Shown here: piece after piece, positions 15,831 to 23,694 of the stretch
Position numbering within the stretch: the first letter of the stretch is position 1
Layout: every line of letters starts with the position of its first letter
DNA from: JACCYI01 sp036389195
Lineage (GTDB): Bacteria > Actinomycetota > Thermoleophilia > Solirubrobacterales > Solirubrobacteraceae
Assembly: GCA_036389195.1 (NCBI GenBank)
Contig: DASVQH010000481.1
Location: 1 to 29,649, forward strand
Length of the DNA: 29,649 nt
Direction: 5' to 3'
Translations under genes and position numbers: made by a program
Notes under the pieces: model-generated
What the model was told of the DNA's origin: nothing
What the model saw: only the letters and a program-made list of their open reading frames with translations
The model's database searches: none

Positions 15831-15873
15831 GCTGTCCCGAGCGGCTGTGCGGAGCCACCCGCGCCCGCTGTCC
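15803..15873. repeat. Two-copy 36-bp tandem repeat
   Basis: Bases 15803-15837 and 15839-15873 align over 35 positions with four differences (GAG[T/C]GGCTGT[C/G]C[A/G]GAGCCAC[T/C]CGCGCCCGCTGTCC). The period is 36, a multiple of three. The first copy includes most of the perfect hairpin; in the second copy the changes weaken the hairpin. Confidence 0.75.
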
Positions 15874-16189
15874 GTCCCGAGTTGCCTCCCCAGGCACACA
15901 ACCCGGTATGGAGCTAAGCGCCTCGCTCCAACTCTGGCTCGCTACCGGCTAAGCACGACGCTCCTGCTCGACCCAGGGTCGGCGCGGGATAGCGTCGGCT
16001 AAAGGAAAAGAAGTCGCGGTCGGACCTGAGGCCAGTATGGACCAGGGTTGACTCTGACAGCACACACTCTAGCGCGGATTGACACAAGGGCCAGAAATGT
16101 GGCGCACCGTGCGATCTCGCTGCGCACCCGATTCGCGCGAAGACTGAAGTCTCCGTAAGTCCCATCGGTACCCGGAACGCGCCAACGAT

Positions 16190-16217
16190 GAAGGGCCGCC
16201 GATCAAGGCGGCCCTTC
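16190..16217 (-). terminator. Intrinsic terminator of the small secreted beta protein gene
   Basis: A perfect 11-bp stem, GAAGGGCCGCC / GGCGGCCCTTC, with loop GATCAA. It lies 31 bases past the stop of the minus-strand gene at 16249-16677. The T-rich tract is short, so the confidence rests mainly on stem strength and position. Confidence 0.8.
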
Positions 16218-16248
16218 GGTCCGGTCCTTCGCGGTGGCGACTCCGTGG

Positions 16249-16677
16249 TTAGAAGGTGTAGCTCACCCCTTCACCGGAGAGCGTGAGGCCGGAGTAGCTC
16301 ACGCTCTCTATGACCACGCGCTGACCACCGGGGCAGGTCAGCATGGACAGCGGCGACACGGTGAACGTGACGTTCGTGCGACCGTTGCGGACAGGGAACG
16401 TCGCCGACTGGTTCACGTTGAGGGTCTCCTGCTTGTTTGCTGCCTGCGGCTTGTTGCCGCTCTTGGTGTAGCAGCGGGAATTGACCGTCACGGCGCCGGT
16501 GAGCGAGAAGTTCGCGCCGGTGGCGTTGCCAAGGCCAGCCACGGATGCTGTGACTGTCAGCGTGTTGCCGGACACCGTGGCGGTCGGTGTGCCGATGAAG
16601 TGCGCGCTGGCCGCCAGTGCCGTTCCGGCGAATGCCATGAAGCACGCGAACACGGCTACTGCGAGGGTCTTCCGCAT
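16249..16677 (-). CDS. Small secreted beta-rich hypothetical protein
   Basis: 142 aa. The signal peptide (RKTLAVAVFACFMAFAGTALA) is cut near ALA-ASA, followed by about 120 residues rich in T, V, S and N in alternating patterns (PTATVSGNTLTVTASVAGLG, TFPVRNGRTNVTFTVSPL), typical of an exported beta-sandwich. Two cysteines in the mature part (SRCYTK and LTCPGG) could form one disulphide. The ATG at 16677 has AAAGGGG seven bases upstream. The leader region carries two near-palindromic CTCC(C)GGAG boxes at about 16691-16715. It has its own terminator, so it is probably a single-gene unit. Similar small exported proteins are frequent in soil actinobacteria, but I know no function. Confidence 0.78.
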   Translation of the reverse strand: MRKTLAVAVFACFMAFAGTALAASAHFIGTPTATVSGNTLTVTASVAGLGNATGANFSLTGAVTVNSRCYTKSGNKPQAANKQETLNVNQSATFPVRNGRTNVTFTVSPLSMLTCPGGQRVVIESVSYSGLTLSGEGVSYTF

Positions 16678-16937
16678 GGGAAACCCCTTTCTCCCGGAGG
16701 TGGGTCTCCGGAGGTTTGATGGCTGGTTGATTGGCAACCGCGCCGAGTGACGACTATGGCAGAAGTCTGACCGACTAGTGCGCCAACGTATTCCGAGCTC
16801 CGCGAGCGTGTCGCTCGACGGGTGCGAGGAGATCGACGTGGAGCAGTGCCCGGACCCGGGCGACCAGTGAACCCGCGCGGTCTCATGTTGGTCTCTCATT
16901 CCTCGCCAGCGGCCGGACGCGTCCATAGGTTCGCTGG

Positions 16938-17874
16938 ATGGCCGTCCGCACCCGAGCCCTCCGGCTCCTCGTCCTCGCCCTCCTCGCGCTTCCGGCGCTC
17001 GCACTCTCGCCCGGCAGGGCGTCGGCGGTCGACCAAGGGCCTCCGTACGTGCAGGACGCGGGCGCGGCGGTGACGACGACCTCCGACGGCGACGACATCG
17101 TCGAGCCCGGCGAGCGCTTCGCCTTCTACCACGCGCTGATCGCCGGTCTGGCGAGCTCGACCACCGGCATCAGCGCGACTCAGGCGCCGACCGCCCTCGT
17201 CACGCCGAACCCCGCCCTGCGCGCGTATCCCGATCTCTCCAACGGCACGAGCGGGGCGAGCACCACGCCGTACAGCGCCGAACTCGACCCGACGGCGGCG
17301 TGTGGGGCCGCGGTGCCGATCGCTCTGCACGTGAAGACCGACCAGGGACCGCGGCAGTTCGACTTGACCCTTCCGTCGGGGGGCACCGGGCCGGCCGTCA
17401 CCCAGACGTCGAATCCCGGGGTCGCCATCCCCGACAACGGCGGGAGCGCCGGCTCGGTCGTGACCTACCCGGCGAGCGGCAGGATCAAGGACGTCACGGT
17501 CCAGGTCTCCCTCACGCACCCGTACGACCATGATCTGCAGATCAGGCTCATGTCGCCGGACGGGACCACGGTGCTCCTCGCCGACCGAGTCGGCGGCAAC
17601 GGCGACAACTTCTCCGGCACGACCTTCTCCGACGCGGCCGGCGCGGCGATCGCGACCGGTAGCGCGCCGTTCAACGGGTCATACCGGCCGTCGGAGCGGC
17701 TCAGCACGCTCGACGGACACCCGGCGGCCGGCCTGTGGTCGCTCGCGGTCTCCGATCACGCGCCGGGCGACGTGGGAACCCTGGACTCCTGGTCCCCGAG
17801 CGTCAGCGCCGCGGTCTGCTCCCCGCCCCCGGCCCGCGCGGACGAGCGGACCGGCTGGTCATTCGCCGGTGGGG
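16938..17874 (+). CDS. Secreted P-domain protein, N-terminal part of a frameshifted FG-GAP protein
   Basis: This frame encodes about 312 meaningful residues. A signal peptide (ALRLLVLALLALPALALSPGRASA) is followed by a domain around GDDIVEPGERFAFYHALI, then a proprotein-convertase-type P-domain at about 155-295. Typical P-domain strands are seen: IPDNGGSAGSVVTYPASGRIKDV, THPYDHDLQIRLMSPDGT and LWSLAVSDHAPGDVGTLDSWS. The frame continues open to 18344, but after about 17871 the translation turns arginine-rich and meaningless. The FG-GAP repeats that should follow are in another frame. One G removed from the five at 17871-17875 joins the two parts. The intact protein would be about 800 aa and exported. 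As read, the product loses its beta-propeller. Confidence 0.75.
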
Positions 17875-19353
17875 GCCTCGGTCCGCGGCGACTTCAACGG
17901 CGACGGCCGAGCCGACCTCGCGATCGGCGCGCCGGGGGAAACCGACGACGCGTCGGCCGCCGCCGGCGCGGTGCACGTCCTCTACGGCAGCCCGACCGGC
18001 CTCACCACGGCCGGAAGCCAGCTGTGGACCCAGGACTCGCCCGGCGTGATCGAGGTCACCGACTCCGGCGACCGGTTCGGCGCTGCCATCGCGACCGGCG
18101 ACTTCGACGGCGACGGCTTCGGCGACCTCGCGGTCGGCGTGCCCGGGGAGGACAAGGGGGCCGGAGCGGTCACCGTGCTGCACGGCAGTGCGGCCGGTAT
18201 CACCGGGACGGGGAGCCAGCTCTGGAGCCAGGGCAGCTCGGGAATAGCGGACAACCCCGAAGACGGCGACGGCTTCGGTGCGACGCTCGCCGCGGCGAAC
18301 TTCGGTGGCAGCGCGCCGGCCGACCTTGCGATCGGCGCACCTGACGAAGGGACGGGCACGGCGGGCGGCGCCGGCGTCGTCCACCTCATGCTCGGAGGGA
18401 CGCCCGCGGGCCTGACCGCGACCGGCAGCCAGCTCTGGAGTCAGCAGACGACGGGGATCGCGGATGCCGCCGAGGCCGGCGATCACTTCGGCGCAGCGCT
18501 CGCAGCAGGCGCCCTCACCACGGAAGCGCACGCCGACATCGCGATCGGCGTCCCCGGAGAGGGAACGAGCGCCGGCGGAACCGCTCAAGGCGCGGTGCAC
18601 GTGCTCGCAGGGTCCCCCACGGCGCTGACCGCGACCGGAAGCCAGCTCTGGACCCAGAACTCGGCGGGGGTGGCCGACGCGTCCCAGGCCGGCGACCGCT
18701 TCGGCGCAGCGCTGACGATCGCCAACTTCGGCGGAACCACCCAGGCCGAAGTTGCGATCGGCGTGCCCGGAGAAGACATCGGCGCCGTCGAGGACGTCGG
18801 GATCGTCCACATCCTGCCCGGCGCCGCAAGCGGGCCGACCGCGACGGGCAGCCAGGTGTGGGGACAGAACACGGCCGGAGTTCCCGATGCTGCCGAGGCG
18901 GACGACCGCTTCGGCGCCACACTCGCCGCCGGCAACTTCGGATCCGCGGGGCAGGCGGACCTCGCCGTCGGCGCACCGGGCGAGAGCGTCGGGGCGGTGC
19001 CCGGGGCCGGGGTCGTCGAGACCCTCCTGGGCGCAGCAAGCGGCTTAACCGCGACCGGCAGCCAGCTGTGGTCGCAGAACACGACGGCGATCGGCGACAC
19101 GGTCGAGGCGGGCGATCACTTCGGCGCTTCCCTCGCAATCGCCGACTACGGCAACGACGCGCACGGCGACCTCGCGATCGGCGTGCCCGACGAGGACGCC
19201 GGCGCCGTCGCCGACGTCGGGATCGTGCAGATCATCCCGGGGAGCTCCACCGGTCCTACCGCCGCCAACTCCAAGACGTTCGGCCAGTCCACCAGCGGCG
19301 TCGCCGAGGATCCCGAGGCCGGAGACCACTTCGGTGGGGGGCTCGGCCACTGA
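17869..19353 (+). CDS. FG-GAP seven-bladed beta-propeller, C-terminal part of the same frameshifted gene
   Basis: About 494 residues of FG-GAP (integrin-alpha type) repeats. Seven units are visible, each with FGA..A..GDF(D/N)GDG..DLAIG(V/A)PGE or a degenerate form, followed by GxVxxLxGxxxGxTATGSQLWxQ. The first two keep calcium-loop residues (DFNGDGRAD and DFDGDGFGD); later ones have lost them. The chain ends in GDHFGGGLGH, a partial eighth unit that probably supplies the closing strand of a seven-bladed propeller. There is no signal peptide in this frame. The apparent GTG at 17869 falls at the frameshift, so this is not an independent gene but the second half of the P-domain protein. Confidence 0.8.
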   Translation: MGASVRGDFNGDGRADLAIGAPGETDDASAAAGAVHVLYGSPTGLTTAGSQLWTQDSPGVIEVTDSGDRFGAAIATGDFDGDGFGDLAVGVPGEDKGAGAVTVLHGSAAGITGTGSQLWSQGSSGIADNPEDGDGFGATLAAANFGGSAPADLAIGAPDEGTGTAGGAGVVHLMLGGTPAGLTATGSQLWSQQTTGIADAAEAGDHFGAALAAGALTTEAHADIAIGVPGEGTSAGGTAQGAVHVLAGSPTALTATGSQLWTQNSAGVADASQAGDRFGAALTIANFGGTTQAEVAIGVPGEDIGAVEDVGIVHILPGAASGPTATGSQVWGQNTAGVPDAAEADDRFGATLAAGNFGSAGQADLAVGAPGESVGAVPGAGVVETLLGAASGLTATGSQLWSQNTTAIGDTVEAGDHFGASLAIADYGNDAHGDLAIGVPDEDAGAVADVGIVQIIPGSSTGPTAANSKTFGQSTSGVAEDPEAGDHFGGGLGH

Positions 19354-19573
19354 GCCGGCGAGCACTCAGGACGAAACCGCTCGTCCTGCCGCCGGGCGGG
19401 CGTCGGCAACCCTTGCCGGGCCGCACCCCGCCGTGTTGCAGGGCGAGGAACTTTCCGTCCCCCGCTGTCGGGCGGTAGGCCAGCGCGCTGATCAGGCCCA
19501 GGCGTCCCAGGCGAGGCCGCTGTACCACGGATAGCCCGACCACGAAGACGGGGATCGCCGCCTCGGCGACCAA

Positions 19574-20261
19574 GTGAGCCTCTACGCCGACGTCGCCGAC
19601 GCCGTCGAGCGGGACATGGATCGTCTTCCCGATCGCCGCGCTGCTGATCGCCCTCATCCTGGCGGTGACGCTGCGCAGCGTCGTGGCACCGGCGTACCTC
19701 TTCGCGGCCGTCGCGCTGGAGTTCGCCGCGACCTGGGCGCGGCCGTCCTCGTCGTTCAGGTGCTCGGGGGACGGACCGGTGTCACGTTCACCCTCCCGCT
19801 CGTCCTGTTCCTGTTCGTCACCGCGTTGGGCACCGATCAGACATCCTGATGACCGCCCGTCTCCGCGAGGAGATGGTCGCCTGCAAGCCAGTCGGCAGGG
19901 CCGTCGCGGAGGCGGTGCGGTACGCAGCTCCGGCGACCGGCGCTGCGGGACTCGTCCTCGCGAGCTTCGTTCGGGACCCTGATGCTCGAGGCCGCCGAGT
20001 CCACGCGGCAGATGGGCTTCGCACTGGCCTTACACCGCACTCGTCGGACGGCGGGCGTGGTGGCCGGGTGGCGCAAGCCGTCCGCCGACCGTCGTCATCC
20101 CGTCGGCCACCGTGCGCGAGGAACGCGAGCTGGACCGTGTCGCGTTTGCGCCGGTGACGGCCGCCGCCCACCTCAGCGCCGCCGCCCGAGCAGTCGGCCG
20201 ACGCACGCGAAGCATCGCGATTGCGACGAAGGTCCCGCTTTCGACCACGGAGGACCCATGA
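19574..20261 (+). pseudogene. MMPL-family transporter remnant (multiple frameshifts, deletion)
   Basis: Successive frames give pieces of the C-terminal half of an MMPL lipid/drug exporter: YADVADAVERDM, then IVFPIAALLIALILAVTLRS, VVAPAYLFAAVALEFAAT, LGAAVLVVQVLGG, TFTLPLVLFLFVTALGTD, ILMTARLREEM, AVAEAVRYAAPATGAAGLVL, FGTLMLEAAESTRQMGFALA and TALVGRRAWWPG. At least four frame changes are needed (near 19620, 19733, 19837 and 19966). About 60 bases of the last helices are missing near 20030. The N-terminal half is absent. The order and spacing of the pieces are right for the family, so this is a decayed gene and not chance. It is not a copy of the intact MMPL gene that follows. Confidence 0.75.
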
Positions 20262-20496
20262 CCGCCGGACACCACCTCCGCGAGCGCTCGCGACCTGCGA
20301 ACGCTCGAGCGTGACGTTCACCACGATGAGCTCGTCGTCGCGAACGACGACCTCGCCTACGCGCTGACCCGAAGCAACGGGACCCAGACGGTGCTCGGTA
20401 CCGGCGACGTACGCGTCCAATCGTGAGGTCTTCATCTCCGCCGAGCAAGCGGACGCCTGGAAGATCAGCCGGTACCTCTTCAACGAACCGCAGTGA
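20258..20496 (+). pseudogene. NTF2/SnoaL-like protein remnant
   Basis: The ATG at 20258 overlaps the stop of the MMPL remnant (ATGA), a sign of a former operon. The first frame (MTAGHHLRERS) stops early. The pieces LRTLERDVHHDELVVANDDLA...YALTRSNGTQTVLGTGDV and, one frame further, REVFISAEQADAWKISRYLF resemble the last strands of NTF2-like (SnoaL) proteins. At least two frame changes are required. The family assignment is tentative because the conserved N-terminal helix is missing. Confidence 0.45.
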
Positions 20497-20671
20497 TGTC
20501 TTCCAGCCGCTTGCGTGCGGTGATGTCGAGCTTGCCGTGCTCACCGAAGGTTTCTGACGCCGTCCTTGCGAAAGGAGTACGTTCGAAGCCGAGCTGACCC
20601 GACGGCGTCGCCCTCGAGCCCAAGCCCTTCGGAGCGCCCGCTCCGAGTTCCACTCTGGAAAGGGATCCTCG

Positions 20672-22852
20672 ATGAGTGACCGGACCCACGCGCAGCGGGA
20701 TGCAGCGAGCTCTGACCGCCTCGGGCGGCTGGCGCACTTCATCGCTCGGCATCGTCGGGCGGTGATCGGAACCTGGATCTTGTTGACGGTGTTCGGCGGG
20801 TTCGCGGCCGGCCAACTTTCGACGCGCTGGTACCAGAGCCTGGCTGTCCCGGGACAACCGGCGTATGAAGCGAGCCAGCGGACGCTCAAGGCCCTCGGCG
20901 TCGGGGACCGGACCGTCGACGTCGTCGTCTTCCACACCGCGGGGGATGCCGCGAGGAGCAGGCCCATCCGGGAAGCGATGCAGCGCACCACCGCTGCGAT
21001 GCCACGCGCACTGACGAGCTCGTACTTCACCACGCGCGACGCGACGTACCTGTCGGCCGACCGGCACACGGCCTTCCAGATCGTCCATCCTCCCGGTCGC
21101 GCCGGCCTCGACAAGCTGAGCGGCGCGCCGAAGCTCCTCGATGCGGCTCGGACTGGGCTCCCGGCCGAGATCACGGCCAACGTGACCGGCCGCGATGCGC
21201 TTGGAGAGGCAAGCCTCGAGGGCACCAGCGCCGGTTCGAGCGTCCTGCTGGAAGCGGTGATCGGCGGCATCGGCGCCCTCGTGATCCTCCTGTTCGTGTT
21301 CGGGACGCTGCCCGCGGTGCTGATGCCGCTCGCCGTCGCCATCGCCGCGATCCTCAACACCTTCACGCTCGTGTGGGGACTGACCTACGTCACCGACGTC
21401 TCGATCATCGTGCAGTTCCTGATCGCACTCGTGGGCCTCGGGGTCGCGATCGACTACGCGCTGCTGATGATCTTCCGCTTTCGCGACGAACTGCGGGAGG
21501 GCAATGACGTCGAGGACGCCCTGGTGCAGACCATGACGCACGCCGGACGGTCGGTGATCGTCTCGGGCTCGACGGTGGCGATCGGACTGCTGGCCATGGT
21601 CGCCCTGCCCCTGCCGCTGCTGCGCGGAATGGGCCTCGGCGGCATGCTCATCCCCGTGGTCTCCGTCACGGCGTCGCTGACCCTGCTTCCGGCGATGCTC
21701 GCCGTCCTCGGCCACCGGATCAACAGCGTCCGGGTCGTCCCCAAGCGCTTCGTCGACCGCGGCCATCCCGAGGACGGGGCCTGGGGACGCTGGGCGCGCT
21801 TCGTGCTCCGGCGGCCGGTCGCGATCGCCGCGGTGGGCCTGGCGATCGTCGTTGTGCTCGCCGGCCTCGGAACGCAGCTCAACGCCCGCGAAGCGCCATT
21901 GAAGAACTTCCCCGGCACCGGGACCGCGATCAGCGGCCGCCAGATGCTCGCCGAGGCGAACATCAGCCCGGGTGTGATGAAGCCCCTCGACATCCTCGTC
22001 GAGAACGGCGGGGACGCTCGAACCGTCGCGGCGAAGCTGCGTGCGGTGCCCGGCATCGTCGGAGCGGCCGCGCCGTCGACCTGGCATTACGGCGAGACCT
22101 CGCTCGTGGAGGCGTTCCCGTCGGTCGACGGCGCCGCTCCCGGCATCCAGGCACTCATAGACCGGAGCAAGACGGCGTTGCGCGGGACGGACTCGACGGT
22201 GTCCGGCACCGCCGCGGTCGACCGCGACTTCATCCACGCGCTGTCCGGCAGCCTGCCCTTTGTGCTTGCCGGCGTGCTCTTGCTCACGCTCATCCTGCTC
22301 ACCCGCGCGTTCCGCTCCATCGTGCTCGCGGTCAAGGCGGTGATCCTCAACCTGCTCTCACTCGCTGCCGCCTTCGGCATCGTGGTGTTCGTCTTCCAGC
22401 AAGGCCATGGCTCTGGCCTGTGGGACATCGAGGCGACCGAGTCGATCATCGCCTGGATCCCGATCATGATCTTCGCCTTCCTCTTCGGCCTCTCCATGGA
22501 CTACGAGGTGTTCATGCTCACCCGCATGCGAGAGGCCTACGACGAGACGGGCGATACCGACAAGGCGATCGAACTCGGGCTCGCGCGGACCGGCAAGCTG
22601 GTGACCAGCGCGGCGCTGATCCTCATGTTCGCGTTCCTCGTGCTCTCGACGAGCCCGGGCTACGAGATCAAGCCGCTTGCGATCGGGCTCGCCGCCGGGA
22701 TCATCTTCGACGCGACCGTCATCCGCGCGCTGCTGGTCCCCGCCACCATGCGGCTCCTCGGTGACGCCAACTGGTGGATGCCCAACTGGACCCGCAGCAT
22801 CCTCCGGCTTCCGAAGCCACCGGTCGTCCCGAAGGCCGCCCCCACGGGCTGA
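20672..22852 (+). CDS. MMPL family transporter (RND superfamily)
   Basis: 726 aa and intact. The N-terminal helix is at about 31-49 (VIGTWILLTVFGGFAAGQL), then an external domain (50-190), a first bundle of helices (about 195-385, including VGLGVAIDYALLMIFRFRDE), a second external domain, and a second bundle from about 525 (FVLAGVLLLTLILLTRAF) with FLFGLSMDYEVFMLTRMREAY. The paired acidic D-Y motifs in the fourth and tenth helices are those expected for proton-driven transport. The family exports lipids, siderophores or drugs; the substrate is unknown. GGAAAGGGA lies upstream of the ATG. No regulator is adjacent. Confidence 0.93.
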   Translation: MSDRTHAQRDAASSDRLGRLAHFIARHRRAVIGTWILLTVFGGFAAGQLSTRWYQSLAVPGQPAYEASQRTLKALGVGDRTVDVVVFHTAGDAARSRPIREAMQRTTAAMPRALTSSYFTTRDATYLSADRHTAFQIVHPPGRAGLDKLSGAPKLLDAARTGLPAEITANVTGRDALGEASLEGTSAGSSVLLEAVIGGIGALVILLFVFGTLPAVLMPLAVAIAAILNTFTLVWGLTYVTDVSIIVQFLIALVGLGVAIDYALLMIFRFRDELREGNDVEDALVQTMTHAGRSVIVSGSTVAIGLLAMVALPLPLLRGMGLGGMLIPVVSVTASLTLLPAMLAVLGHRINSVRVVPKRFVDRGHPEDGAWGRWARFVLRRPVAIAAVGLAIVVVLAGLGTQLNAREAPLKNFPGTGTAISGRQMLAEANISPGVMKPLDILVENGGDARTVAAKLRAVPGIVGAAAPSTWHYGETSLVEAFPSVDGAAPGIQALIDRSKTALRGTDSTVSGTAAVDRDFIHALSGSLPFVLAGVLLLTLILLTRAFRSIVLAVKAVILNLLSLAAAFGIVVFVFQQGHGSGLWDIEATESIIAWIPIMIFAFLFGLSMDYEVFMLTRMREAYDETGDTDKAIELGLARTGKLVTSAALILMFAFLVLSTSPGYEIKPLAIGLAAGIIFDATVIRALLVPATMRLLGDANWWMPNWTRSILRLPKPPVVPKAAPTG

Positions 22853-22924
22853 GGCGGCGACACGAGCGCAACCAGGATCAGCAGTTCGGCACCCTCGAGC
22901 CGAGGTGGTCAACCGCCGCGTCGC

Positions 22925-23479
22925 TCACCTGCGCTGCGCAACGGTCAGGCCCGCATCCCAGCCAGGGGCGTGGCCGCCCGACGGCGGCCTGACGTCTTCG
23001 TCGGCCAACCCTGCGGCCGCGAGCGACCAGGCGATCAGGGAGTTGGAGTTCCACATCTCGCCAGTGTGTTGCTCGTCGCGCCCCCAAACCGCTCTGGGCA
23101 CCGTCGCCACGAGACCGATCAGCCGCTGAACCGCGATCGGATCCTCGGAGAGCAAGCGCGGTGGAGTGGCCGCCTCGGCCAGATCCGGTATCGACCCGCC
23201 ATTCCAGCACCGCACCTCGTATCGGAAGAGGCGAAGCCCACCGAGGTGACGGCTGCCGACAGCGCCCGTGGCGACCACGCCCCGACTGGCTCCGTCTGCG
23301 TTCGGGGAGGGCGCGAGTTCGATCGTGTACCGGTCCCCCTTGAGCTCGGCCACGAGGGCGGCGTGGTAGATGTCGCATCGGGATCGGTGCTGAAGGGCGG
23401 CCTCGATGGCTTCGAAGACCCGGCCGTTGAAACGCACGGAGTGGCCGCCCGCGCCAAGCGGGATCCAGTACAGCGTCAA
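22925..23479 (-). CDS. Conserved hypothetical protein, possibly permuted papain/NlpC-like
   Basis: 184 aa, soluble. The longest start is TTG at 23479, giving MTLYWIPLGAGGHSVRFNGR; no strong ribosome site is visible, so translation may be coupled to the 65-aa gene ending 17 bases upstream. Recognisable blocks are HSVRFNGRVFEAIEAA, CDIYHAALVAEL with a central histidine, IELAPSP, VATGAVGSR and a late GEMWNSNSLIAWSLAAAGL. The order, a histidine strand followed by an asparagine/serine helix, resembles permuted NlpC/P60-type folds, but the helix has serine where those enzymes have cysteine. That analogy is inference. I recall similar unnamed proteins in actinobacteria. Confidence 0.75.
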   Translation of the reverse strand: MTLYWIPLGAGGHSVRFNGRVFEAIEAALQHRSRCDIYHAALVAELKGDRYTIELAPSPNADGASRGVVATGAVGSRHLGGLRLFRYEVRCWNGGSIPDLAEAATPPRLLSEDPIAVQRLIGLVATVPRAVWGRDEQHTGEMWNSNSLIAWSLAAAGLADEDVRPPSGGHAPGWDAGLTVAQRR

Positions 23480-23496
23480 AGACGTGGGAGTACTGA

Positions 23497-23694
23497 TCAG
23501 GAGATCCCTGCCGCCGGCTCGGGCGTGAAGGGGTTCGTCGCCGTGGTGTCAGGTGCCGTTTCCCTGGTGAACAGCAGGACGACACCGGCGATCACGACCA
23601 GCAGGAGGATCAGCCCGCCGCCCGAGGCCCAGCTCGAAGCGTCGCTCGCTGCGTTCGTGCCGGCGATCCGGGATGGTGCGGCGTGCTCATTCAT
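23497..23694 (-). CDS. Small single-pass membrane protein (65 aa)
   Basis: The ATG at 23694 is preceded by GAGGAGGG at good spacing, which decides it over a longer frame beginning at 23736. Residues 1-27 (MNEHAAPSRIAGTNAASD...) are polar. A single helix follows at about 28-47 (GGLILLLVVIAGVVLLF), then a short T/P/A-rich tail, DTTATNPFTPEPAAGIS. It is probably a membrane peptide of unknown role. The downstream conserved hypothetical starts 17 bases later, so the two form an operon. Confidence 0.65.
   Translation of the reverse strand: MNEHAAPSRIAGTNAASDASSWASGGGLILLLVVIAGVVLLFTRETAPDTTATNPFTPEPAAGIS

Larger units (their letters stand above)
15415..16189. other. Gene-poor region with hairpin and tandem repeats
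   Basis: About 775 bases without a convincing gene. Minus-strand frames between about 15440 and 15900 keep fairly high GC at third positions (for example a stretch reading YPQVVLGAGEHWWAQRL) but have no good start or ribosome site and match nothing I recognise; this may be a decayed gene. It contains the perfect hairpin at 15797-15830, a 36-bp tandem repeat at 15803-15873, and a small CTCGG/CCGAG hairpin at 15480-15493. The right part (about 15950-16180) is less GC-rich and looks non-coding; two TTGAC(A/T) boxes near 16045 and 16079 lack matching -10 boxes. Confidence 0.5.
19354..20671. other. Gene graveyard between the FG-GAP gene and the intact MMPL gene
   Basis: About 1.3 kb with no intact gene. 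It holds the broken MMPL and NTF2-like genes listed separately. On the minus strand at about 19478-19576 there is a short coding-like stretch, AEAAIPVFVVGLSVVQRPRLGRLG, that resembles a membrane-protein fragment. Another at about 20480-20556 reads GEHGKLDITARKRLEDI and may be the beginning of a small soluble protein. The last 130 bases before the MMPL start look non-coding. Confidence 0.5.

Noticed and set aside
15332..15901. 189-codon minus-strand frame overlapping the thrombospondin-3 gene start
   Set aside because: Some coding-like composition but no ribosome site, a doubtful TTG start and overlap with a well-supported gene; kept only as a possible decayed gene.
16045..16085. TTGACT and TTGACA boxes as plus-strand promoters
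   Set aside because: No matching -10 element and no plus-strand gene downstream before the minus-strand gene.
19354..19534. Reading the FG-GAP C-terminus as truncated by the six-G run near 19333
   Set aside because: Other frames after the run give no further FG-GAP residues, and a short partial repeat at the end is normal for closing a seven-bladed propeller.
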